This document shows, in pieces, positions 37,682 to 45,239 of a stretch of 64,000 nt of DNA. Below the pieces are notes generated by a model. The model was not told the origin of the DNA, ran no database searches, and saw nothing but the letters and a program-made list of their open reading frames with translations. The position numbers were made by a program, and so were the translations under genes. Every line of letters begins with the position of its first letter. Position 1 is the stretch's first letter. This stretch comes from Paracoccaceae bacterium. GTDB taxonomy: Bacteria > Pseudomonadota > Alphaproteobacteria > Rhodobacterales > Rhodobacteraceae. The stretch lies in contig JAHRYM010000001.1 of assembly GCA_020622085.1 (NCBI GenBank), positions 991,117 to 1,055,116 on the forward strand. The letters are read 5' to 3'.

Positions 37682-38727
37682 CTCCGTTGCACAAATCCCA
37701 TGATGGATTCATCTCGTGAATCCAGCGTGGTATCTGGGCGGCATGAGCAGACCCACGCCCCCCGCCTACAAAACCTGGAACTGGCCCGCATATGACAAGG
37801 CGCTGAAGCGCCGTGGCTCTCTGACGATCTGGTTCGATCCCGCCATGACCTGTGAGGCCGCGCCGACTGGCAAGCGCGGTCGCCAGCCCGCCTGCAGCGA
37901 CGCAGCGATCCAGACCTGCCTGACGATGAAGGTGCTGTTTGGCATGGCGCTGCGGCAAACGACCGGGTTCGTCGAGAGCCTGCTGCGCCTGACCGGCCTG
38001 GACTGGGCCGTGCCTGACTTCAGCACGCTGTCACGGCGCCAGAAGTCCCTGAAGGTCAACATCCCCTACCGCGGCTCGGACGGTCCGCTCCACCTGCTGG
38101 TCGACAGCACCGGGATCAAGGTCGAGGGCGAAGGGGAGTGGAACGCCCGCAAGCATGGCGGCACGAAACGGCGCGTCTGGCGGAAGATCCACATCGGGAT
38201 CGACGAGAAATCCCTGGAAATCCGGGCCGCAGAGTTCACCACCAGCGACGTGGGCGATGCGCCCATGCTGCCCGAACTTCTCGACCAGATACCATCCGAG
38301 CAGGAGATCGCCACCGTCACAGCCGATGGCGCTTTCGACACGCGCAAGTGCCATGACGCCATCGCTGCCCGTGGTGCAACCGCGATCATCCCGCCCCGCA
38401 AGAACGCCAAACCGTGGAAGCCCGACACCGCCGGGGCGGTCGCCCGCAACGAGATTCTGCGCACATCGAAGCGTGTCGGTCGAACCATCTGGCGACGATG
38501 GAGCGGCTATCACCGCCGAAGCCGCGTCGAGGCCAAGATGCACTGTGTGAAGCTGCTCGGCCAGCGCCTGACTGCCCGGGACTTCGACCGTCAGGTCGCA
38601 GAGTTCCAGGTTCGTGTCGCCGTTCTGAACGGCTTCACCGCGCTCGGAACACCCGTCACGGAAGCCGTAGGATAAGTCTGTCCGGGGAAAGGGGTAGTCC
38701 GGGCTGCAAATGATCTGTGCAACAGAG
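37682..38727 (+). mobile_element. IS5-family insertion sequence
   Basis: About 1046 bp bounded by imperfect inverted repeats: left CTCCGTTGCACAAATC (37682-37697), right (reverse complement) CTCTGTTGCACAGATC (38712-38727), differing at two positions. One transposase ORF fills it. No clear target-site duplication is visible (TGGA on the left, CCGC on the right), so the flanks may have rearranged. It interrupts the HsdR-like remnant. Confidence 0.85.
37743..38675 (+). CDS. IS5 family transposase
   Basis: 310 residues from the ATG at 37743 (MSRPTPPAYKTWNWPAYDKALKRRGSLTIWFDP); a GTG at 37716 is also in frame. The DDE triad is visible as LLVDSTGIKV, VTADGAFDTRKCHD and YHRRSRVEAKMHCVK, and the N-terminal DUF772-like helices precede it. 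The frame is intact, so the element could still be active. Many near-identical copies occur in Rhodobacteraceae genomes as I recall. Confidence 0.93.
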   Translation: MSRPTPPAYKTWNWPAYDKALKRRGSLTIWFDPAMTCEAAPTGKRGRQPACSDAAIQTCLTMKVLFGMALRQTTGFVESLLRLTGLDWAVPDFSTLSRRQKSLKVNIPYRGSDGPLHLLVDSTGIKVEGEGEWNARKHGGTKRRVWRKIHIGIDEKSLEIRAAEFTTSDVGDAPMLPELLDQIPSEQEIATVTADGAFDTRKCHDAIAARGATAIIPPRKNAKPWKPDTAGAVARNEILRTSKRVGRTIWRRWSGYHRRSRVEAKMHCVKLLGQRLTARDFDRQVAEFQVRVAVLNGFTALGTPVTEAVG

Positions 38728-38905
38728 CCGCGAAAAGATGGTTTCACGCAACTATGAAAATGCAGGAATAACAAGTCCTTACGGCTTTACACCATATGGC
38801 CCGCAGTTCAGAGCCTTGGAGAATACTGGCCCTGAGAGAACCCTTTGGGGGCACATCTTGGCTTGACCGGTGGAAAGGGCTGCCCGCATAACCCTCGAAA
38901 ACAAC

Positions 38906-38930
38906 GGAAAAATCCGGCCGCGGCCGGATC
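38906..38930 (-). terminator. Terminator of tRNA-Ser
   Basis: On the minus strand ATCCGGCCG-CGGCCGGAT is followed by TTTTTCC. It begins about 26 bases beyond the 3' end of the tRNA gene. Confidence 0.75.
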
Positions 38931-38955
38931 GGGAGAACGCGTTCGCGAGGGCAAG

Positions 38956-39045
38956 TGGCGGACAGAGAGGGATTCGAACCCTCGAGACGGTTCCCCGCCT
39001 ACACACTTTCCAGGCGTGCGCCTTCGACCACTCGGCCACCTGTCC
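38956..39045 (-). tRNA. tRNA-Ser (anticodon GGA)
   Basis: The minus strand reads GGACAGGTGGCCGAGTGG...CCTGGAAAGTGT...GGTTCGAATCCCTC...TCTGTCCGCCA. The acceptor stem GGACAGG pairs with TCTGTCC (one G-T), the anticodon loop is CTGGAAA giving anticodon GGA, the variable arm is long as in class II tRNAs, and the CCA end is encoded. Serine tRNA genes are common integration sites, which fits the mobile remnants on its 3' side. Confidence 0.96.
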
Positions 39046-39268
39046 GTGGCGCGGTCAATAGCCTTTTCTCGCGGGGCTGCGCAAGGGGGGAGTGCAAGGG
39101 TGGGGTATCCACGGCACTATGGGGGCCGGCAAGCTTTTCATGTTCTTCGCCCGTCCTGAATTGTTCCGTAACCGGCCACGGCCTGACGTCTGCGCCATCT
39201 CCTGAACGGCACTCCGGCGGGGTTGTCGCCCGCTGCCGGGAGAGACCGGTGGCTTCGGACAGCCGGGA
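39046..39268 (+). other. Intergenic region, nothing recognised
   Basis: Spacer between the tRNA and the ancestral end of the DUF411 gene. It contains only short ORFs without resemblance to known families. Confidence 0.5.
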
Positions 39269-39331
39269 TCACGCCGCCGGATGGGGGCTGAACACCTCGC
39301 TGCTGCCGTCCTTGCGGATCAGCACCACGTC

Positions 39332-39742
39332 TTAAGTCTCGCGTTCCGCCTCCGGTCTCATGCCCGGAGAGCCGTAGCGCATGCCGGGGACCGACAGGCC
39401 GATTGCATCGGGGGCCTCGGCCAGCAACCGGCGGATGTCGGCGGCGGGAACATGGCCTTCGACCACATAGGCGCCGACCGTCGCGGTGTGGCACGAAGCC
39501 AGTGCGGGCGGGATGCCCATCTGGCGCTTGTGGGCGTCCAGCGCCCCGGCCTCGCGTGTCTCGACGGTGGTGGTGAAGCCTTCGGCTGCCAGATGGTCGA
39601 TCCAGGCCCCGCAACAGCCGCAGCCTGGATCCTTGACCACATGGATCGTGTCTGCGGCAAAGACCGGCAGTGCGGACCCCGATGCCGCGACCAGGCCCGT
39701 CGTCAGGGCGAAAAGCTGCCGGCGGCTCATCCCACGGGTCAT
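39332..39742 (-). CDS. DUF411 metal-binding protein, C-terminally truncated
   Basis: 136 residues from the ATG at 39742 (MTRGMSRRQLFALTTGLVAASGSALPVFAADTIHVVKDPGCGCCGAW), with AAGGAGG upstream and a signal peptide that may be twin-arginine-like (SRRQLF). CGCC, the CHTATVGAYVVEGHVP segment and the Met-rich GLSVPGMRYGSPGM are the copper-binding features of the family. A TAA interrupts the conserved end: ERET-stop-DVVLIRKDGSSEVFSPHPAA, where relatives read EREAYDVVLIRKDG. The frame stays open to a TGA at 39269-39271, so about 21 residues appear lost to a single-base change. The truncated protein may still bind metal. Confidence 0.82.
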   Translation of the reverse strand: MTRGMSRRQLFALTTGLVAASGSALPVFAADTIHVVKDPGCGCCGAWIDHLAAEGFTTTVETREAGALDAHKRQMGIPPALASCHTATVGAYVVEGHVPAADIRRLLAEAPDAIGLSVPGMRYGSPGMRPEAERET

Positions 39743-40008
39743 TCCTGCCTCCTTCGGCGATACGATGTCCGCGACATCAGGAAACTCCGGCCTCAGAACC
39801 CAGGAATGCGCGAGGGCAGGTGACACGGCGCCGGCCAGAGCCCCGATGCCCGATAGCCACCAGGGATGGTGCCGAAGGCAACCCCGAACGGGGAACCGTT
39901 CATCCACGGTGCGCCACCAATTCGGACGGGCCTTCGCTCTTGCAGAATCCTGCAAGATACCTTCTGGATGATCCGTGTTTGAGTGGTCTGCGTCAGGGGT
40001 TGCGTCAG

Positions 40009-41127
40009 GTGGAACGCAGGGAAAAGGGGCCAGCGGAATTTTCCGTGCTGAAATCCGTCCTTGCGGGGATGGCAAGGCCGTCGGTAACGGCGGCCGGGAT
40101 TGCCCTTGGCACCGTCGCGGCGCTGTTTCTGGCCTACTGCCTCGTGTTCGGGGCATGGTTCACGGCATCAGATTTCTACCGCTATCTGATGTCCGATGAC
40201 CTGGACACCTACACCAACGTCACACACAAGGTGCTGAGCCGGCAGGGCAGCCACGATCCGGCGATCGTGGTGCTGGGCACCTCGGTCATGGTGCGCTGCG
40301 TCGCGGGCGAGGAGCCGCTGTCGGCGCTGGTGCAGGCCGATAGCGGTCGCAGGCTGGCCACCCATGATCTGGCGACCGATGCGCAGACAAGCTGGGAAAT
40401 GCTGGCACTGGTCGACCGGCTGCCGCCGAACGCGGATGGCGTTCTGGTGATCGGCCTGTCGCCGGGGCTTCTTGAATTCGGAAGCGGCGAAGGGCGCTGG
40501 CAATCGCTGCAAGGTCTGATCGATGCGCCCAAGCTGGGGTTCGTGTCGGCAGCGATGGATCGGGCGGCCGAGGACGCGGGCGCCATCGTGCCCCTTCGCA
40601 CCGGCATCCATGCGCTTGACAATGCCGCCTTCTTCCTTTCGCGGCGAAAAGACATCGTGAAGAACCTGCTCGGGGGCGGCAAGACCTATGGCGAGCCGCT
40701 TGATGCCTATTGGTACAAGAACGTGAACCGGCCTGATTTCTGGCAGTCCGAAATCGAAAAGGTGCCCGGGCAGGAGGCGCTTTACCGCCAGAACGCCGTT
40801 GCCAACTTCACCGTTCTGGAAAGCGTCGTGACGCTTGCACGCCAGAGCGGCGCAAAGGGCGTCGTGATCGTCGAGGCGCCGCTGAACCCCGGCTGGAATG
40901 CGGTGCCGCAGGCGGCGGACTATATCAGCCGCTACCGTCAGGATCTGGCGGACTTTGCGTCGCGCGTCGATGCAACTCTGGTTCGCACGACCGATGACGC
41001 GGGGCTGATCCAGTCCGATTTCGTGGATTACGAAGGACACTTGGGCAATGCGCCCGCGCGCGACCGCTGCACGGGCGCGCTGGCGCGGGGCATCGGGGCG
41101 GCGATGGGGGGCACACATGACGGATGA
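40009..41127 (+). CDS. DltD-like membrane-anchored SGNH-type protein
   Basis: About 372 residues; the start is uncertain (GTG at 40009 or 40045, or ATG at 40069). One N-terminal membrane helix (SVTAAGIALGTVAALFLAYCLVFGAWF) leads to a large extracytoplasmic domain. The early segment PAIVVLGTSVMVRC sits where DltD/SGNH proteins carry the serine block, and HLGNAPARDR near the C-terminus recalls the DltD HLGW motif. These are weak motifs; the assignment leans on gene order, because DltX-, DltB-, DltA- and DltC-like genes follow directly. In the Gram-positive system DltD hands D-alanine to teichoic acid; here the acceptor is unknown. Confidence 0.65.
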   Translation: MERREKGPAEFSVLKSVLAGMARPSVTAAGIALGTVAALFLAYCLVFGAWFTASDFYRYLMSDDLDTYTNVTHKVLSRQGSHDPAIVVLGTSVMVRCVAGEEPLSALVQADSGRRLATHDLATDAQTSWEMLALVDRLPPNADGVLVIGLSPGLLEFGSGEGRWQSLQGLIDAPKLGFVSAAMDRAAEDAGAIVPLRTGIHALDNAAFFLSRRKDIVKNLLGGGKTYGEPLDAYWYKNVNRPDFWQSEIEKVPGQEALYRQNAVANFTVLESVVTLARQSGAKGVVIVEAPLNPGWNAVPQAADYISRYRQDLADFASRVDATLVRTTDDAGLIQSDFVDYEGHLGNAPARDRCTGALARGIGAAMGGTHDG

Positions 41128-41266
41128 TGCAGAAAAGCACAGCCGAGCCAGACGGTTCGGCGCCATTCTTCAGGGGCTGGTTCTGGGCGTTCTGGTCAGC
41201 ATCGCCATCGTCGAGCTATGGGCCCGGGCCGATGATGTGCGCCTGTTCCGTTACCAGAACTTCTGA
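41117..41266 (+). CDS. DltX-like membrane microprotein
   Basis: 49 residues from the ATG at 41117, overlapping the preceding stop by 11 bases. The layout is a charged N-terminus (MTDDAEKHSRARRFG), one membrane helix (AILQGLVLGVLVSIAIVELWA), and a short tail ending DDVRLFRYQNF. Gram-positive DltX proteins are about 50 residues with one helix and a conserved C-terminal FxYxxF motif whose tyrosine is reported to carry the D-alanyl intermediate; FRYQNF fits exactly. Position between DltD-like and DltB-like genes supports the assignment. The longer ORF in the track starts inside the neighbour and is not needed. Confidence 0.75.
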   Translation: MTDDAEKHSRARRFGAILQGLVLGVLVSIAIVELWARADDVRLFRYQNF

Positions 41267-41281
41267 CCGGGGCCGATCCAG

Positions 41282-42469
41282 ATGATCCAGACAGGCACCT
41301 TCTGGCTTGTGATCTTCGGAACGGCGGCTGTCTACTGGCTGCTGCCGCGACCCTTGCGGCTGGGGTTTCTGGCGATCGCCTCCTATCTCTATCTTGCCTC
41401 GATCGACCCGGTCGGCGTCACTGTCCTGATCGGCTGGACCCTGCTGTTTTTCCATGTGGCACCGGCTGCGGTGCGGGATCGAAACCGGGGCGGCACGGTG
41501 CTGACCGGCCTTGTGCTGGCGATCCTGAGCTACCTGATCTGGCAGAAATACCTGCCCGCCTTCATGGACCTGATGGGCCGCGCCACGCCCGGTGTTGCGG
41601 TGGCGGTGCCGCTGGGCATCAGCTACTTCAGTTTCAAGCTGATCCATTACGCCGTGGAAACTGCGCGGGGCAACATCAGGGACCGCTCACTCTCGCGGTT
41701 CTTCTGCTACATCTTCCTGTTCCCGATCTTCACCGCCGGCCCGATCGAGCGGTTCGAGCATTTCAAGGCCAATATCGCCGACCGGTTCGTGGCGCAGACC
41801 GCCGCCGAAGGGCTGATCCGCATTGCGCACGGGCTGATCAAGATCTTCGTGATCGCGCATCTGGTGCAACCGTCGGACTTCGGCATGGGGGTTCCCGCCA
41901 GCCCGGCGGCGCTGCTGGAAGGGGCGGATACCGTCGCGCTCTGGCAGACCTGGGCCTTCCTGATCCTGACCTACCTTTACGCCTATCTGGATTTCAGCGC
42001 CTACAGCGACATCGCCATCGGCACGAGCCGCCTGTTCGGCATCCGCATCATGGAGAACTTCCGCCTGCCGGTGCTTGCGCAGAACATCACCGATTTCTGG
42101 AAACGCTGGCACATGACGCTGGCCGCCTGGTGCCAGAGCTACGTCTACATGCCGGTGCTGGCGCGCACCCGGATGCCCTATGCGGCCGTCTATGCGACCT
42201 TCATCGCCATGGGGCTCTGGCACGGGGCGACGGGGGGCTGGTTCTTGTGGGGGGTCTATCACGCCTCGGGCGTGGCCGGTTACACGATGTGGGCGCGGCG
42301 GATGCGGGGCCGGGGCTGGTGGCGCAAGGCGCAGGGCAGCGGCTGGAAATATCTGGGCATCCCGCTCACCTTCCTCTTCGTGTCGGGAAGCTATGCCTTT
42401 TCCTCGGCGCCCGCAGGGGCCTGGTCGGGGATCCGCATCTTCCTTCTGGCCTTCGGCATAAGGACGTGA
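41282..42469 (+). CDS. MBOAT family O-acyltransferase, DltB-like
   Basis: 395-residue polytopic inner-membrane acyltransferase. Family motifs: VPLGISYFSFKLIHYAVETARG, FPIFTAGPIERFEHF, YLYAYLDFSAYSDIAIGTSRLFGIRIMENFRLPVLAQNITDFWKRWHMTLAAW, and the catalytic histidine in FIAMGLWHGATGG. In DltB-type enzymes the carrier thioester is used from the cytosolic side and the acyl group passes through the membrane funnel. It begins 15 bases after the microprotein and ends 4 bases before the adenylating enzyme. Confidence 0.9.
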   Translation: MIQTGTFWLVIFGTAAVYWLLPRPLRLGFLAIASYLYLASIDPVGVTVLIGWTLLFFHVAPAAVRDRNRGGTVLTGLVLAILSYLIWQKYLPAFMDLMGRATPGVAVAVPLGISYFSFKLIHYAVETARGNIRDRSLSRFFCYIFLFPIFTAGPIERFEHFKANIADRFVAQTAAEGLIRIAHGLIKIFVIAHLVQPSDFGMGVPASPAALLEGADTVALWQTWAFLILTYLYAYLDFSAYSDIAIGTSRLFGIRIMENFRLPVLAQNITDFWKRWHMTLAAWCQSYVYMPVLARTRMPYAAVYATFIAMGLWHGATGGWFLWGVYHASGVAGYTMWARRMRGRGWWRKAQGSGWKYLGIPLTFLFVSGSYAFSSAPAGAWSGIRIFLLAFGIRT

Positions 42470-42473
42470 CGCC

Positions 42474-44075
42474 ATGAACCGGACACCTGCTGGGGAATGG
42501 CTGGGTGCGGGGTTTCACAACGCCTGCCAGCGCGTGCCGGATCGGATCGCGCTGTCCATTGATGGCCGGCGGATCAGCTATGCGGGCCTTGCCCCGATCG
42601 CGGGTGGCATTGCTGCGGCGCTTGGACCCGGCGAAGGGCAGGGGGGTGATGCCCCGGAACTGACCGCACTGCTCGCGTCACGGTCCGTCGCGGCCTATGC
42701 GGGGATTCTGGGGATCCTTTACACCAGCCATGGCTATGTGCCGCTGAACCCCGGCCATCCGGTCGGGCGGCTGGCCTATGTGCTGGCGCATTCCGGCGTG
42801 CGGCGGCTGGTGGTCGATACGGGCGGCGAGGCGGTGCTGGATGCGCTGCTGGCCGATTGCACCGCACCCTTGCGCATCGTTCTGGCCGACCGCGACGACG
42901 TGGCCGACATCGCCGCGCGCCATCCGCTGCACGATATCCGGGCGGGTCAACGCGTCGCCCCACTGCCACCGCCCCCCGCAGTGCCGATGGGCGAGCGGGT
43001 CGCCTATCTGCTTTACACTTCGGGCAGCACCGGGCACCCCAAGGGCGTGATGGTCACGCATGGAAATGTCGGGCATTTCCTTTGCGCGATGGAGGAGCGC
43101 TTCGATCTGACCGAGGCAGACCGTTTTTCACAGATGTTCGACCTGGGCTTCGATCTGTCGGTCTTCGATCTGTTCATGGCCTGGCGCGTGGGGGGCACGC
43201 TTTGCTGTCCCGGCGCGGGCGATCTGATGCTTCCGGCCGACTTCATCCGCCGCGAAAACCTGACCGTCTGGTTCTCGGTGCCGTCCGCCGCCGTCCTGCT
43301 GAACCGCCTGCGGCAGCTCGAGCCGGGCGCCTTTCCGACGCTTCGCCTGTCGCTGTTCTGCGGCGAGGCGTTCCCCGCCGCCGCCGCCGCGGCCTGGGCG
43401 GTGGCGGCACCGAACGCGGTTGTCGAAAACCTCTATGGCCCCACCGAACTGACGCTCGCCTGCACCGGCTACCGCATCGACGGAACCGAAGGGCAGGCGG
43501 GGGCAGTCCCGATCGGCCGGCCTTTCCCCGGCCTTGTCGCCAGGGTCGTCACCCCCGATCTGGCCGAGGTTGCGCCGGGAGGAGAGGGTGAGTTGATGGT
43601 ATCAGGCCCGCAGGTCGCCCCCGGTTACTGGCGCGATGCGGAAAAGACCGCCGCCGCCTTTGTCACCGACCCGGCCACCGGCGCGCGCGCCTATCTGACG
43701 GGCGATCTGGTGCAGCGCCCCGCCATGCCTGGCGATCCGATCCGCTACCTTGGCCGGCTGGACCACCAGATCAAGCTGCACGGCCACCGGATCGAACTGG
43801 GGGAAATCGAGGCGGCGCTGCGCGATGCGACCGGCGTCATCCATGTGGTGGCCGCCGGCCTGCCAGATGCCAGCGGCGCCATCACCGGCATCGCGGGCCT
43901 GATCGAGGCGCCGGAGGTGGATGTGTCCCGCGTCATCTCGCGGCTGTCCGACCGGCTTCCGGCGTATATGATGCCCAAGCGTATCGTTGCCGTTCCCCAA
44001 TTCCCGCTGACGCCGAATGGCAAGATCGACCGCAAGAGCCTTGTCGCCCTGTTGGCGGCCCCCGCAAGAAAGTGA
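42474..44075 (+). CDS. Amino-acid adenylating enzyme, DltA-like
   Basis: 533-residue ANL-superfamily ligase. Core motifs in order: A3 LLYTSGSTGHPKGV, A4 FDLGFDLSVFDLFMAW, LSLFCGEAFP, A5 NLYGPTELTLACTGY, A7 YLTGDLVQ, A8 GRLDHQIKLHGHRIELGEIEAAL, A10 NGKIDRKSL. A stand-alone adenylation domain next to a stand-alone carrier matches DltA. The cysteine in FCGE also occurs in DltA proteins, where I recall a cysteine near the pocket bearing on D-alanine selection, but the substrate here is not proven. It activates an amino or other acid with ATP and loads the carrier encoded next. Confidence 0.87.
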   Translation: MNRTPAGEWLGAGFHNACQRVPDRIALSIDGRRISYAGLAPIAGGIAAALGPGEGQGGDAPELTALLASRSVAAYAGILGILYTSHGYVPLNPGHPVGRLAYVLAHSGVRRLVVDTGGEAVLDALLADCTAPLRIVLADRDDVADIAARHPLHDIRAGQRVAPLPPPPAVPMGERVAYLLYTSGSTGHPKGVMVTHGNVGHFLCAMEERFDLTEADRFSQMFDLGFDLSVFDLFMAWRVGGTLCCPGAGDLMLPADFIRRENLTVWFSVPSAAVLLNRLRQLEPGAFPTLRLSLFCGEAFPAAAAAAWAVAAPNAVVENLYGPTELTLACTGYRIDGTEGQAGAVPIGRPFPGLVARVVTPDLAEVAPGGEGELMVSGPQVAPGYWRDAEKTAAAFVTDPATGARAYLTGDLVQRPAMPGDPIRYLGRLDHQIKLHGHRIELGEIEAALRDATGVIHVVAAGLPDASGAITGIAGLIEAPEVDVSRVISRLSDRLPAYMMPKRIVAVPQFPLTPNGKIDRKSLVALLAAPARK

Positions 44076-44326
44076 GACCCGAAGTGACCGTTACCAGCAC
44101 CGATCTGCGCAGCTACATCACCGGCACGCTCAACTTCGACCTGCCCGGCGTCACGGACGCCGACCCGCTGTTCAGCTCTGGCCTTGTCGATTCCTTTGCG
44201 ATGATCGACCTGATCATGTTCCTTGAAACGAAGGGCGGCTTGCGCATCCCGCCTGCCGACATCACGCTTGACAACTTTGACACGCTCGACCGCATCGTTG
44301 CCTTCATGGCCCGCAATGCCCGCTAG
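44072..44326 (+). CDS. Acyl/aminoacyl carrier protein, DltC-like
   Basis: About 84 residues, GTG start overlapping the upstream stop (GTGA); GTG at 44084 is an alternative. The phosphopantetheine attachment site is the serine in FSSGLVDSFAMIDLIMFLE, in the usual helix-II setting, and the size is that of DltC and free-standing carriers. The protein should be converted to holo form by a phosphopantetheinyl transferase encoded elsewhere. It shares 11 bases with the next gene. Confidence 0.88.
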   Translation: MRPEVTVTSTDLRSYITGTLNFDLPGVTDADPLFSSGLVDSFAMIDLIMFLETKGGLRIPPADITLDNFDTLDRIVAFMARNAR

Positions 44327-45230
44327 GCCGCAACCCGAAGGGATCGTCGTTCTGGGCTGCCCGCGGTCGGGCACGACGCTGCTTCGCCGGCTTCTGGATG
44401 CGCACCCGGCCATCGCCGCGCCGGGCGAAACCTACCTTCTGACCGCCGCCGCCCGTTTTCTGGAAGGCGAGACCATGGTCGACGGGCTGGAAGTGGGGGT
44501 GGTCAACGGCCTTGGTTTCCTGGGCTTTCCGCCCGATGAGGTGATCATCCGCCTGCGCGATTTTGCCTTTGCCTTCCGCCGCGAACATGCCGCCCGCGAA
44601 GGCAAGCGGCTGTGGCTGGAAAAGACTGCCGTCGATGCCTTCCATCTGGAGACGATCACCCGGCTTTGTGGCGACCATGTGCATTACCTTTGCGTTGCCC
44701 GGCACGGGCTCGACGTGGTCTGTTCGATGCAGGACTGGGTCGCCAAGTCGCAGGCCTATCCGTCCGAACTGCACCGCTTCATCCGCGAAACCCCCCGCCC
44801 GTTCGAGGCCTTCGCCCGCGCCTGGGTCGAGGCGACGGCGGCCATTGTCGCCTTTGCCGAAAGCAACCCGGACCGCGCCACGCTGGTCCGCTACGAAGAC
44901 CTTGTGGCCGACCCCGATGCGACGATGGCGCGCGTCCTGGCCGATGTTGGCGAAACCTTCGACCCGGCGGCCATTGGCCGGGCGCTGGCCAACCGCGATG
45001 CCAAGGGCTTCAGCGACTGGAAAACCTTTGCCTCGGCCGCCATCGAGGGCGCCAGCATCGGTCGCTACAAGCGCCATCTGTCTGCCGATACGGCAAGCGG
45101 TCTGGCAGGCATCACCGGCCCGTTGCTGGAACATCTGGGCTATGAGGTTCCGAACATGACCTCGACGCGCGACGCCGAGGCACTGCGACGCCGATACCTG
45201 GCCGGGCTGGCGTTGCAGGGCCTGCGATAG
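44316..45230 (+). CDS. Sulfotransferase family protein
   Basis: 304 residues from the ATG at 44316, inside the end of the carrier gene. The 5'-phosphosulfate loop GCPRSGTTLLRRLLDAHP and the 3'-phosphate region CVARHGLDVVCSMQDW are typical of PAPS-dependent sulfotransferases, followed by LVRYEDLVADPDATMARVLADVGE. It has no signal peptide and should act in the cytosol. Its inclusion at the end of a dlt-like operon is not a standard Gram-positive feature; it could sulfate the acceptor, its precursor, or a small lipid. Confidence 0.85.
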   Translation: MPARPQPEGIVVLGCPRSGTTLLRRLLDAHPAIAAPGETYLLTAAARFLEGETMVDGLEVGVVNGLGFLGFPPDEVIIRLRDFAFAFRREHAAREGKRLWLEKTAVDAFHLETITRLCGDHVHYLCVARHGLDVVCSMQDWVAKSQAYPSELHRFIRETPRPFEAFARAWVEATAAIVAFAESNPDRATLVRYEDLVADPDATMARVLADVGETFDPAAIGRALANRDAKGFSDWKTFASAAIEGASIGRYKRHLSADTASGLAGITGPLLEHLGYEVPNMTSTRDAEALRRRYLAGLALQGLR

Positions 45231-45239
45231 CCGCCCGGT

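Noticed and set aside
38779-39039. 86-residue minus-strand ORF (MAEWSKAHAWKV...)
   Set aside because: It is a translation of the tRNA-Ser gene and its 3' flank, a common false gene.
39743-40008. Upstream extension of the DUF411 frame (ALAGAVSPALAHSWVLRPEFPDVADI)
   Set aside because: It looks like a signal peptide but has no start codon with a ribosome binding site, and the true gene start with AAGGAGG lies downstream.
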